A stretch of DNA of 64,000 bases, taken from assembly GCA_018697195.1 (NCBI GenBank), contig CM031870.1, positions 3,771,700 to 3,835,699 on the forward strand, given 5' to 3'. Shown here piece by piece: positions 13,701 to 26,089 of the stretch. A program made the translations under genes and the position numbers. Numbering within the stretch: position 1 is the stretch's first letter; each line of letters begins with the position of its first letter. The notes under the pieces are model-generated. The model ran no database searches and was not told where the DNA came from. It saw only the letters and a program-made list of their open reading frames with translations. The stretch comes from Certhia americana (taxonomy: Eukaryota > Chordata > Aves > Passeriformes > Certhiidae).

Positions 13701-15284
13701 AAGTTCTTTTGTAAATGAGACAGCTGAGACAGAGTTTAAATATTTTAAATAAGCTGACCAAGCAGTACCCATTCATTTTGCATCACAAGATCATATAGTT
13801 CTTTAAGTGGTCAGTAAACATTGACATATTTATTGTATTGCTCTCTATTTCCATTAGGTTGGGAGGGTGATAGAGAGTGATAGTAGCACTGGCTAAACTT
13901 TAGACTCAGTTGTTCTTCTCTGGAGAATTGTTGCTTTGTATCTTTTCCTTTGTAAGAGACTTTTTCTTATGCTGGTGTTTGGGGCTGAGTTTGTTTGCTC
14001 CTCTTCTGAACTCGAAGCTCAACTCCCAAGAGATTGTTGGATTTCACTAATCCTGTATAGTTAATTCAGGTTATTTTTATTCCTTTTTAATCTCCCTCAC
14101 AGGACTGAAGAAGTCCAGAACTGACTCCTTGCCAAATGATTCCAATGGTTGTTTATGATAAAAAGAGCAATTTGGTATTTCTCCTTTCTTTTTTCCCTCC
14201 AAAAGTTGTACCTTTCCTTACCAGATGTGAAGGCCTTGTATAAAATTAAGCATCTGTTTCCATTTCTGGGTAAAAATAACAATACAGAGTATGTACTTAA
14301 TGGCTTTGAGTGTTCCCTGGGTGATTGCAGTAGCTCAGCTGCATCAAAAGCTGGCATTTAGCAGACCAAGTCCAGAGTGGATTGGATCAATGCAGTGCAG
14401 AATTGAAGTCATTGGAGCTGGATATCAATATATTTCTTCCTCCATAACAATTAAATGACATTTTTTCTGAAGATCCAGATTGTAACTATCTTTAAATACA
14501 CAATGTTTCATACAGACAGATCAGGTCTCCAGGTCATCTGTTGTTCAGTGCCTGGAACAGCTTGCTGCTAGTTAGCTTTTTCACAGTGATAAACTAATTT
14601 CAGTGAAACCTTCCCCATGTCAGATGCACATTATTGCTCTACCTGTGTCCCTCTTGCCTTTGAGAAATGCCTGTTTATATCAGAAGTTTCCTTGTTGTGC
14701 ATTGCTGGCACATTGCTGCTGCACACAGACCTCAGACTCTCCCTCGGTTTCTATTTTTAGTAGAGCAACTGCTGCAATTGGCATTTCATTCCTCTGCTCT
14801 TTATTCTGAAAAAAACTTTGGGTGTTAACTAGTGTTGAGTTTCATTTATTTATTTATTCCAGGATTGTAAACAGATTTGCTTCCTGTGTGGGAGTAGAGC
14901 CAGGCACTTGCTTGATTTGTTACTTGCAGCAACACAGGAGCAGGGATATCTGTGGACTCCCTGCAGGCAACTGAACCCAGTCTGGAATATACTTAATTGC
15001 TCTTTCACAGACTCCTCTTTGCCCAGGATAACTTCAGAAAGAGCGTTCTAAGTTTGCAGCAGTACTTAAGGTGTGGGTATTGTGGCAAACTTACTGCTAT
15101 TTTAGCTATTTCATAGAGGAAATGGGTACTAATGATGTGCTGGGACTTCATGTCATTCATTGGTCCATCAGATATTCCTGTTTTTAGGTCCCAGACTGGC
15201 CTTTTCTCCTGAACTGCACCATTTCTCCTTCTCTGACACCTAACCCAGCTGCTGTTTGTTCTTTGATATATTTTTTGTGTTTGT

Positions 15285-15312
15285 GGTATGTCTGTGTAGA
15301 CACAGACATACC
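15285..15312. repeat. Near-perfect palindrome, 13-bp arms with 2-base spacer
   Basis: GGTATGTCTGTGT (15285-15297), AG, then ACACAGACATACC (15300-15312). The arms are exact reverse complements. It could extrude as a cruciform or form a hairpin in RNA, though a 2-base loop is tight and the RNA loop would open to 4-6 bases. Confidence 0.9.
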
Positions 15313-15319
15313 TGCTATA

Positions 15320-15338
15320 GAAATCTGCTACAGATTTC
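15320..15338. repeat. Second adjacent inverted repeat, 8-bp arms
   Basis: GAAATCTG, CTA, CAGATTTC. It is a perfect stem starting 7 bases after the 28-bp palindrome ends. Confidence 0.88.
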
Positions 15339-15928
15339 ACTATTTTTGTCAAGTTGCTTTTGCCAAAGTGCCAGACATGCAGTCTCCCTTTCTTCTCAGT
15401 GTTGTCGGTGATATTTGGGCTTCTTTCTTCTTTCCTGACCTTATGGAGATTTAAGGTACCTCCTATGGAAACTCTAATTAGGTCTAATTTCTGTAAGCAC
15501 TTATTGTATGTAGGCTTTGATCTTTGTTTTTCCAGTCCTAGGATTTTGCTTAATGATGAGCTGGAAAGACTGTAAATAAATATATTTGTGTACATTGTGC
15601 ATTACCTTGTGAAAGGTGTGTCAGTAAGGTCTAAAGAATGGTAACTTTTCAGCTGCTTCACTTACAACCCTCACCCCCTAGTTTACCCTAAAATTAAACA
15701 TAATGTTTCTGGGTATCTTGAAGAAGAACTTAATGTGATAAATGATTATAAGGCTGAGGGAATATTGAATGTTTACCAAAACTAAGAGCATTGTTTTGCA
15801 TGTCTGCTTTGTGCCAGAGTGAAATAATTAGCACAGGAATTGTATGATAAACTTGTAGTGACTCAACACAGTCATCTGATAATTTAAAAATGTTATTAAG
15901 AGATGACTGTTCAGAGGAATTGCTTAAA

Positions 15929-15970
15929 GCCTTGTGGAGTCGAATGACTTGTTTAGTGCCTTGTGGAGTC
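15929..15970 (+). repeat. 13-bp direct repeat, 29-bp period
   Basis: GCCTTGTGGAGTC occurs at 15929-15941 and again at 15958-15970. This fits a small tandem duplication in which the rest of the unit has diverged. Confidence 0.8.
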
Positions 15971-17485
15971 AGCTGAGTTGCTGCCTCTGCCTTGCTGCCT
16001 CACCTCTGGCATGCTGCCATCGTATGGGATGGCCATGGTGATCCTATTCCTGTGGGGCTGACACTGACTTCAGGGCTGTGGCCTCAATTTCTATTATGCC
16101 ATGTCAGAATTTCACTCCTCACTAGTTTTCAAGCTTTGCCTGGTAGCAAAGATCTACTTCTAAGGTATATTTTAAAAACTAAACCCATCCAAATTCACAA
16201 TTTTTTTTAACGATCTCAAAAACTGCTATTGTCAGCTGTAAGTTTTTCTCTTTTTTTGCAGCATTCTCATGGTATTATTTCCCATTTTCAAGGCACCTTT
16301 AGACAAGTACAGAGGGACTGTTGTGATTGATTGGGACTATGGGCTGCTGCTCCCTTCTCCTACCCCCAGGTCCAATGTGATCCAGGGCTGTATTATCACA
16401 TTTTAGATTGTCTGCATCCTTTGTGCTAGCTGATGGAAAGAATAAAACAGTTTGTTAGTGAAAATTCCAACTTTTTACCTGCCAAACTCAATCCAGCCGT
16501 GTGCATTTTGGATAAAACAGTTTGGAAACCGGGAAGATGTGTGCTGGGTTTTTTCCCCTCTCTCTGAGAGGCTTCTGCTGAGGTTTGTAGAAGGGCATTC
16601 TAACAATAGTCAGCTCTGTAGGAGGTGAATTTGTGTTATGCCATCTATATTTTAGTAGAGAAGGACAGGATTGAATAGTCATGCGACTAAAATGCATTTT
16701 AGAAAGATCCATTAGTTAGAAATGGGCTCTGGAGCACACAGCATCTGCCATGGAGACTGTGGTAAGAACCAGTGAAGAGGTGCAGCTTCTTACCCATTTA
16801 TTTTCATGTGGAAACACAGATTTGTAAACCTCTGGTTCCTTTTACCTGGAAAATTGACAATTTCTGCCAGCATCCCAACCCCCTGGATGTGCTGCAATCC
16901 CTTCCTGATGCTCCCCACTTGAAATCCAGTCCTCCAGGACAAGAATTTCTTAGCAGTAAATGAATTTTCTGATGAGCTTTCCTTCCAAAACAGCGAGGAG
17001 ATGCCAAGTGACACGTTGGGAAGTGCCAAGCAGGAGGGAAATGGCTCTTCTGTGCCGACTGTCATAAACAGGATGTGGTTTGTTTACAGTCCTCACTTGC
17101 TCTCTCCAGTTCCCTGTCAGGGCTGTGCACGAATGAGCCTCCCCGCAATGGCCTGGAGAAATCCGTGGTTTCTGAGCCAATATCAAATATTGTGTCAGAG
17201 GAGGAAGTGGCTCCGGGCGAAGGAGCAAACAAAATTAAGCATTGTATCTTGGATTCTTCTGTGCTTTTCTGGGGCATTTATCATTCTGACTGTGCAGCTG
17301 CGATGCAGTTGACTGCAGAGCAGAGGGAATTTAATAAAGAGGGAGGGCAACTGTTGGGTGACTAATTTTAAGAGGAGATGCGTTGAAAAGCCTTTGTACT
17401 GGGATAGTTTTGGAATAGGGACAAGGGTTTGTTAAGAGGGTACATTACAAGAAAACAGTCTTGAAAGCTATAAGAAGAATAAAAT

Positions 17486-17540
17486 GGAGTAATTCAGTTG
17501 GAAGTGACCTACAATGATCATCTAGTCCAACCTCCAAGAA
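17486..17540 (-). mobile_element. CR1 LINE 3' scrap, - strand
   Basis: TTCAGTTGGAAGTGACCTAC, then AATGATCATCTAGTCCAACC, is the reverse complement of the CR1 3' end (GGTTGGACTAGATGATC...). It is very short and diverged from the longer copies, so it is probably an older CR1 family. Confidence 0.8.
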
Positions 17541-17683
17541 AACAACTTCAGGTTTTTTTCCCCTATTAGTCTCAAAAATCCACATAAAACCCTTGGCATT
17601 GGTTGGAGCTCTTCTCGCAGTGCTGAGGGAGTTCTGCTGACATTGATACCTTAGGTTTTAGGTATTATATTTTTTAGACTCTG

Positions 17684-18098
17684 TGCTGTTTTGGTGAGTA
17701 GTTTTAGGTTTCATATTAAGTGCTACTAAGCTCTCTTCACAGAGTAGATAGACAAAAGAATTCCTTCTCTAGTTTGATACCAAGGACAACTTTCAGGCCC
17801 AAGAACGAAAACAATGGTGAAGTGAGAAGAAAAAACAAGGAAGATGGAGCTTCATAACCTGGAGTTATGGTTGGACATTAGAATTGATTTGAATATGCCA
17901 ATGGACCAGAACTTATAAAAATGTGAGACCTCGTGACCCAGGTGTCCATTTTGTGACCACTTTGAGGCATCTTGGGCATGGTCCAGCTGGGCTCTTGCAT
18001 GGCCCAAGAGTACCCATTGAGATCTTTTAATAAATCCCTACTTTATCCTTTGCCCTGTCTAGTCTCTGTTCCAGGTCAGCCTCCAGAAGGCATCAACA
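17684..18098 (+). mobile_element. Probable solo LTR of an avian endogenous retrovirus (ERVL-like), ends uncertain
   Basis: Seen: a TATAAAA box at 17914-17920 and an AATAAA signal at 18029-18034, 115 bp apart. The AATAAA is followed by a pyrimidine-rich stretch CTTTATCCTTTGCCCTGTCT and then TCTGTTCCAGGTCAGCC. This is the expected U3-R-U5 layout, and the text resembles songbird LTRs as I remember them. No gag, pol or env reading frame flanks it, so it would be a solo LTR. The 5' end (TGCTGTTTTGG at 17684) and the 3' end (CATCAACA at about 18098) are guesses. I could not find a convincing target-site duplication, which may have decayed. Confidence 0.6.
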
Positions 18099-21000
18099 CC
18101 ATCTCAGAGCTCAGGTGCAGCAGAGTTGGAGTTACAAACATTGTCAGAGCTCTGTGAGGAAAACCCAAGGACCTGCCTTTGGTACTTTTGCCATTAAAGG
18201 TTTCTGAGCTCATGTGCCATAAAATGCTCTGTGTACAGGAATGTGGTGATGATCCACTGTGGTGTGACAGCAAATACACCAAGGTCCCATGGCTGTGGGG
18301 TATGGCATGTGCTGCTCCTGGAGGAAAGGTACTGTGAACAATCTAATTAGGCCAAGTTTCATTCTCTGAGGCTTCACTGCCAATAAAAGCTCCTCGCTTA
18401 GAAAAATGAAATTGAGCTATAGCCCAGAGTAATGTGATTTGCATTAGAGCAGATTGTGAACATAAGGTAAATTTTTAAGTATCAAAGTAATTTAGAGACT
18501 GAAGTTTTGCAGAAATTCTGTGATGCTTAAACAGTTTATGACTCTCTCATAGTTTTCTAAGAAAAGGCTCTGATGCTCGGGAGTTGACATTCTCTGTTTT
18601 CCTACATACATGGATGTCTTTCTGTATATACTCTTATACAACATGAATAATTCAGTGCTTGTAAATAGACAGGGAGACGTGTTGAGCTGGAAAGTCAGGG
18701 GTTTCTTTGTTGATAGTCGTGTATTTTAGTTGTTGTGTAAAGAAGGCAAATAAAAGAAGTTAAAGTAACACTGTTTACATCACCCCAGAAGTGTTTGTGC
18801 TTGTGTTTATCTGCTCCTCTCAAGTATTTTGTTGCACTTTAAAATCAGTTCCTTGATTCCTTGGCACTAATTTACCAGCCCAAGTTTATCTGGAGGGACA
18901 TGTAGGCTGCCTTGTCTTTTTTGGGGCTGCAAAAACTGCCAGCATTCCCTATAAGCAGCTTGGGTTTTCAGCCAGCCTGCTGCTGCTCTGGCAGAGCATT
19001 TTGGTGATGCCTCAGTATTCTGAGTTTTGTGTTTGCCACCCAGGACACTGACAACTGAAAAGGCTAATTGGGATAAGATGTAGGGAGGAAGAGAAAATCT
19101 CAGAACTCAGACAATAAACAGAATTAATTTGGTTGGTGCACAAGTTGTGTTGTAGAGCGAGGCTGTTTGTGTACCTTCTCTCATGTTGAATCAAGGAATA
19201 ACTTGCTGTCAGAAGAGGAAGAAATCATTTGTATTGAGTTTATCTAAGCTCCCAGTGGCTGCAGACTTGTCTTTAAGGGTTTGTGCAGGGATTTAGTGCT
19301 GTGGCCTGACTGTCTGTGCTCTGTCTGACCGAGGAAATGAGAACTGATGACTGCAAGCTCCTATCTATTGGTGTGGATGGCTTTTTGTATTTAAGTCACT
19401 GCTCATTATTGAGGAAAATAGGGTGACATTCACTGCTTGTATAATTTGCAGAATTAAAAATCAAATGTCATTTACAAACTTGAGGCTACAATGCAGGATG
19501 GATGAGCATATTTCAGGAAGCAAAGTCATGACAGTATTAACAGACATGGAGCATTTTTAATATAAACTGAAAGGGCCACTGTAGCAAGCCAGCACTTTCT
19601 AATCTTACAAGCACAAATAGGTGTTGTGTTTAACCCTTAAATCTTTGAGTTTGAAGTATTTATGTTTACCTTATTTTACTGTGCTTTCCTCTCCTCATCT
19701 GGAGGAAAAAAGGTGGTTTGGTAAGAGAAGAGTTACTACAAAATAATACCCTACAGAAGTGAAACCATCAGCCCAGCATGGAGCAATCCTTCTTTACACA
19801 AATACCATTTAGCCGTAAGAAATACAGAGTTCATCTCTTTGTACAGAAGATATATGGGTTTGCAATCTGCAGAGAGGAATATGAATCCAGCTGTTTGTAT
19901 TATGATTATTATTTCTTTTTGATTATAGGCTGTTTGTGCCTAGGGAGAACAGCCAAGCTGAGGAATGGGTGTGCATTGTGCTGGCAAATCCAGTTTGGTA
20001 CTTTGTCCCAGGCAAAAGAAGGGTGACAGAAATGCTGATGGAAAAAAAGGAAAAAAACTTTAAAGGAATGGGAACTATTTTCTTAACAGCATCCACAAAG
20101 CTGGGACTTGATGGTGTGTTCTTGAAATATCTTTTTCTACCACACAAAAATTTTCAAGGGTTTCTTGTTATTTAATTTTCAAGATGCTGTATTTATAACC
20201 TGCAAGGTATAAAAGCCCTTGATGATCAGAGGGTGTTGGGAGATTTAGGAACTCTGTTGTCATCAATATCTTCTGTAAATAAGTCTCATTGACTTATTAA
20301 TAAACTGAATGTGGGAGAATGTGGGAGGTGTCTCTGAAATAAAAGTGCTGTGTTCTGCAGCTCCTCAGAGCCAGCATGGCAGCCTGGTCCTGTCTCACTT
20401 TCCCCAAAGGGCTGCTTTGGATGCAGGCAGTGAGCTGCAGGAATTGTTGCAGATGTGGCATCTTGCTTTCCAGCCTTCCTTCCCAGGAACTTGTGTTTTC
20501 TTCCTGGAATGTGCTTTGATTCTGTCAGATGAAGGTGGAGCAGCCTGTGTAGGAAATGGGCACACTCAGGAAGTATCTGCTGCTGTCAGGACACCTCATC
20601 CAGCCCAAGCTCCATCACAGGAGACATGGCATGATGTAGGATTTGTCTGGGCAGATTTAATATCTCCCAAGGGGCTGATAGCACAGGGATGGGGAATGTG
20701 GAGGTACAAACTTCCACGTCCTAGCTGTAATTCCTAGGAACATTGGCCCTGAAAACATTAATTTCACACAAGTATCAAAGTACATGACTTTATTCACCAT
20801 TGGCAGTGGAGACCAGTGGATGCAGCTCTCCTCCCCACAGGTTTGATTGTGATTTGTACCTCAGAAGGATTAACCAGTCTCTGCCCTATCTTGGTTTAAA
20901 ATTAAGTTATTTCTGCTCCGAGGTCATGGAAATTTTAGTGTTGTCAGAGGTGAAGCATCATGACTTCACACTCTGGGAGCATCAGAGATCCTGTGGCCCT

Positions 21001-23918
21001 GGATGAAAAAGTGAGTGTTCTGGGAGGTCTCACAGACAGCCTGGAAAGGTTTTGGCACCGGTGAAGGCCTCAAAGCTTTTGAGAAAAATACCCCACAGCA
21101 GTTCTTACTCCATCATCTGTCTTAGGCACAGGACTTGGCTCAAGGTGAGGAGCATCTTCCACAAGGACAGTCCAGAGAACACTGAGGTGATCCCTGTGAG
21201 GAGATGTCACCTGTAAACTGGCTCTCCCCAGACACCTCTACACTAGACAGCAGAAGTGGCTTCTGGAAATTAATTTTTTTACTCTAATATAGAAGTGAGG
21301 GCATTCCTTTGGGCCACTCCAGCTGTTGAGTTGCCTGGAAAATGGCCAGGCTGAAAGTCAGTGGATGGTGTAACAGCTGGGCTAAGATATGTGCAATTTT
21401 TTATATTGTAAGAATGTATCTATTGAAGCTTGTCAGATTCTCTGTTTCTACAGCATTTCCAGTTTGGGTTTTATTTGTTAATGTTCTGTTAGATTGTGTT
21501 CTTGTGTGGTTTTACACTGATAAGTTGGATTTTTTTTAGTGTTGTATTTTCACTTTTGAGAAAATAAATACTAGTTTTGTGGAACTGTCTTTGATACATT
21601 TTTCATGATGGTTTAATAATAGAACTACCATGAAAGCCTGTTTCCCAACAATGTACAGTGATTTCCATACTGGGGGGGGAATCCCAAACATTTTGATGTT
21701 CCATTAAAATTTAAAGAAATATTATATTCAATTCTCTGTGGCATTTCTAAAAAAGATTCCTTAAGTTTTTTTTTTTCTGGCATAGTACAGATAGCATTGA
21801 AAAAAAGCAAAAAGCAAAACAAAAAAAGCTTTATAAATCATCAGCCTGCTGCTCATCTCAGCAGGAGCTGCACAAGACACCAGGGGAGGCCTGACCGAGC
21901 ATTCCCAAGAGATTATCACGTGGATGCACTCTGTAGATTGTCTTCTCACCAGTATTTTCCATTTCCTGGAATAATACTTTTCCTTTCAACAGCTGGGGTT
22001 TTGCAGTTTTCCATGACTGTCATGGAAATGAAAGGCCTGGCAAGGACCTCTTGCATTCTAGGCCAGACCCCATGTCTGTAGGGATCATTCCATAGCCTTT
22101 TAATTGATTTATTGAGGTTTTGAATGCTGCATTTCATGCTCTGATCTGTAGTTGAGGGAAAGACCAATATGGCTGTGTCACAATTGATGACATATTTAAC
22201 TTTTGATATATCCCCAAGTGACTCCAGGTACATTTTTCCAGAGCAGAACAGTTGGTCTATTGTTGATTTAATTTGGTTACCTCTAATGAAAGCTTCAGTA
22301 AAATATTTAGAAGTTATAAACACAGAATTGTAGCCAAGAACTGACTTACAGAACAGCTTCTGCCAGTTCCTTGAATTTTTATCCTAGGAAGTATTAACAC
22401 AAATTCTGTTTAGTCATAGAATTTTCTCTCAGTTCTGCTACTTATGATTTTCTTCAATGTCATCTCCTGCCAACTTCTGCTAAAAATATCTGATGCCAAA
22501 ATATTTTGCTTTATAATTTAATGATGCCTTAGGTTTTTTTTGTTATGTTTTTTTCTGTTTCTCATATTCTCTGCTGCTGTACCTGAAACTGAGCTGAATT
22601 TTGGAACTTTTTGGAAATTTTAGGAAATACTTGTTCCAGCTCCTGTCCTGTGTGAGGGACTGCAGTGGGATTGCTTTTTAATAGCAGTAGTTGGAAATTA
22701 CTGAGGTGTGGTGCTCTATTTGCTTTCAGTCTACCTGGCTTGCCTCATATCTTTTCTGCTGCCTATTCAATACCCAGCTCCACATCCTGATGTTGTTGGA
22801 AAATTGATTGCTCACACAGGTGGTATTCTAGTTTATCTTCCTCAGAGACAAGGAGAGTACTCTGTGCCTTGATAAAGAAGCATTTTTCTCATCTCTGGTA
22901 AAATTTTCATTTTATACACAACTGTTTGTTTTCTTCTGTCTCTGCGTGCTTTCAGTGTTTTCTGAAGATAACTGTTGATTTTTTTTCCTCCTTTGACTGC
23001 ACTCACTGGTGTTCTCAGAGCACTTCCATTTACTCTGTGTTAAGTAAGCTTTCAGGTACTGCTGTTCCTTACTTGCCTCCCTCTCTTCATTGATTTCTGG
23101 TGCCAGTTTAGCATGTTTGATTTTACAGGGAAGCAGACAGGTTTGGAGCCTTCCCAGCTGTATGTTAGAAACTTCTTGTGCAGTAATATTTACATTACCC
23201 TGAATCCTAGACAAGTTGTCTTCTAAGACTTAGAGATTTAAAGAGCAAGCTCAGAATTCTTATTTGAAGCCCTATTTGCATGACTTGTCTGTGTATTTTC
23301 TGTGCATACCTGTGTGTTCTCTTACCTAAATCTTATAGCAAGTTCATTAATTTTTCAGCAGCTGAACTCCATGGTTTTTGATTTTCACAGGAAGCAGCTT
23401 TTTTTTAAATGGATGGTTCACTTGGCACTTGGGGACAGTATATGGCATTTAGGATGTTTAGCTGATGCTTTTTTCTTCTAGATGAACTTCCAGACAAGTG
23501 CAGGAGTGAATCGCAGACCTTATGAACTATTGCAATGGTCTTTGAACCATTGCAGCTTCTTCCCAGGGTTTCACAGAGGTTGTGATTGTCACTGCTTGTC
23601 CCACATTCCCTCAGCTGACGGGAAGTGCTGCAGAGGGAGTTTGCACTCCTTCTGACAGGATCATTCCCATCTCCTGGGCAGGCATGACAGACATTCCATT
23701 TGCTGCCTTCTGTGCCTGGCAGGTTTGTGAGGCTGTGCAGTGCAGCAGCAGCACCGTAGCTGAGCTGCTCAGGGAGCTCAGAACAGAACCTCTGGGAGGG
23801 GTGGCACCCAGGCACACCGAGGGCACAGACCTGTGTCCCAAGTGAGGTGGCCCTTCACTGATGTGCGATGAGCTATGTGGGATTTTGATAAGAGAACTTG
23901 ATGTGGTTTAACAGGATA
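18099..23918. other. Unique intronic sequence, no gene seen
   Basis: No exon recognised. It contains an 8-G run at 21672-21679 and an A-rich tract near 21799-21831. A 142-codon + frame at 20309-20737 has no recognisable motif and no splice-site support. Confidence 0.55.
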
Positions 23919-24062
23919 AATCACAGAATCACAGTATGGTTTGGGCTGGAAGGGAGCTTAAAGCTCATCCTGTTCCAAGCCCCTGCCCTGGGCAGGCACA
24001 CCTTCCAGTGGAGCAGCTCCAAGCCCCATCCCACCTGGCCTTGAACACTCCCAGGAATGTGA
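23919..24062 (-). mobile_element. CR1 LINE 3' fragment, - strand, about 144 bp
   Basis: Starts with the CR1 terminal ATCACAGAATCACAGTATGG, then GTTTGGGCTGGAAGGGAGCT, then the GGGCAGGCACACCTTCCAGT and CCATCCCACCTGGCCTTG blocks. All are reverse complement to the + oriented copies. It is 5'-truncated. Confidence 0.95.
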
Positions 24063-24731
24063 TGCTAGACCCTGGTAAAAAGCAGTCACAAAAGATAATA
24101 AAATGTGCTATTGGCATGGAGGATCATTTCAAGTTTATGGCAGCTGTTATTTGAATGAAGACAGTGATGTAAGATAAGGTCTTGCTTTTTCTGAGGTCTG
24201 AGATTTGCAATAATCATTTTCATGACATTATGTTGCCGGTTTTCTTACAGTTATGGTTTTATTTCATAGCATATGCTGACTTTGATTATGTGTGTGAGTG
24301 AAAACCACATGTTTTTAGATGACCTGGACGACTTTGATATGAAGATATTTAATTATGGAAAATAACTTCTGCAACAGCAGGTGGCTTTAAAACTGCTCAT
24401 ATTCAAACTGTACAGTATGGTCATAAATGCAATATTGTAGTAAAAACACAGATCAGATTTTGGACTTGTTTCCAAGCCCAGAGGGTCATATGTTGTTTAT
24501 AAGTTTTGAATACTAAGCCTAATGGTATTGCTGGAGATAATTTCTAGCTCCCAAGTAACACTAGCATGGAATAAACAGACTTTTATTACTGGCAATCAGT
24601 GAGTACATTTTGGTCTGTATTAATCTGGCTTCATTGAAGATAAACTTGAAATTTTTTCCTTGATCAGCTTCTCTTGCTTTTATGCTTTTTTCTGTGTTCA
24701 TCAGTAGAGAAAGGAAGAGAAGTGCAGAGAG
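24063..24731. other. Spacer between two CR1 copies
   Basis: Unique AT-rich sequence with no feature seen. The flanking CR1 fragments are in opposite orientation. Confidence 0.55.
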
Positions 24732-24892
24732 AGGTTGTGAACTCCTCATCCCTGGAAGTGTCCAAGGCTGGGTTGGATGGGGCTTGGAGCAACCTGGGAT
24801 AGTGGAAGGTGTCCCTGCCCATGGCAAGGGTGGAAGGAGATGATCTTTAAGGTCCTTTCCAATGCAAATCATTCTGGGATTCCATGATCACT
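24732..24892 (+). mobile_element. CR1 LINE 3' fragment, + strand, about 160 bp
   Basis: CATCCCTGGAAGTGTCCAAG, GGTTGGATGGGGCTTGGAGC, GTGTCCCTGCCCATGGCAAG, then CTTTAAGGTCCTTTCCAATG and the terminal ATTCTGGGATTCCATGAT. This is a typical avian CR1 3' end, 5'-truncated. Confidence 0.95.
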
Positions 24893-26073
24893 GATGGGTA
24901 ACACTCTCCAGGCAGTGTGGCCTCAGTCCAGAGAAGAGCTGGACCACACCTTTGGTTGGGTTTCCACTGCATGAGATGATGGAGCCTGAATGTCTCTGAG
25001 CTGGGGGCCTGAGGTGTCCCACTCCTCTGGGAAAAGTACTTCCAGTATTTCAAATATTGAACAGACCTTTTAGCAGCTTTTATCAGAATGACCAAACAAA
25101 CATTTTCATGAACAATGAAACAGCTTTAATTTCCTGTGGGTTTCGCTGTCTTGGTTAATTAGCTTTCTATAAACTGAATAGGGCTTAATTTTTTTGTTGA
25201 TTCTTCATTAGTCTGAAAAACAACCATCCTTTTCTCCCTGTTGCTCTTTTCCTACAGAGTATTTTGGATAGCAGCATGTGTGCTGCTGTATTCAACACCA
25301 CCAATTAGATCAGGGACTAGAGAAATTAAGGGTGAATTTGTGAATTCCAAATTGTCTCCTCACCAGCTGCTTATTTTCACAAAACTTGTAGAAAGAGAGT
25401 TATTCTTGAGATGTCTACTCTCTATCCTATGGAGAGGACTTTTGTAAATAGGTGTTGGAGGGGAGAAAAAAGAGGCACAGAATGTCCAACCTTGATTTTC
25501 AATAATAATGATTAAAAAATCCTAAAAGCATGGATTCTGCACCCAGAGGTGAGTAGTTACTTTAATTTTTTTCAAATGAGAGTAACTTAGAACTCTGTGT
25601 ACAAAGTGATGCAATAGAATTTAATATTGTCTTCCTTTAAGATGATAAAGGCACAGTGTTGTGTGTTAGAACCTGCTAGGAGGAATTTCCATCGAGATTT
25701 CCAAATCCATGTCATATTTTTATAAAGCAGCATTAACTGCTATTACTCTATTAAAAAGATAGTAGTATTTCTTATGAATGTTGTCAGTGCTTTTCTTAAA
25801 GGTTTTCCATCACACTAATTTTGACCAGAGCCTTTACATGATTTTTAAAAAACCATTTTGTGAATGAACTACTCAGGGTGCATTTGGATATCTCACTCCA
25901 GTCACCTGTTATGTGTGAATTAAGAGTCACCACTGAGGTGCTTCTGCTGCTGCTTTGATTGGATGCACCTTTGATTCAGTCATCATTATTATGCATTCTG
26001 AATAATAAATGTTAATTCCCTAATTACTCGTTTACCTACTGCTCTAAATTGTCATGTATTTACCTGATGCCAT

Positions 26074-26089
26074 GTAATTAGGTAATTAC
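26074..26089. promoter_or_regulatory. Paired homeodomain-type site (candidate)
   Basis: GTAATTAGGTAATTAC contains two TAATTA cores as an inverted repeat with 7-bp arms and a GG spacer. Homeodomain proteins bind TAATTA cores as monomers or dimers. Function is inferred from motif and setting only. Confidence 0.35.

Larger units (their letters stand above)
10792..17485. other. Unique intronic sequence, no gene seen
   Basis: Holds the adjacent inverted repeats at 15285-15338 and a 13-bp direct repeat near 15.94 kb (both listed). The longest non-repeat reading frame in the window, 196 codons on the - strand at 15005-15595, lies here. I do not recognise its product and treat it as probably fortuitous. 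Confidence 0.55.

Noticed and set aside
20309..20737. 142-codon + frame
   Set aside because: No recognisable family and ordinary intronic composition. Probably chance.
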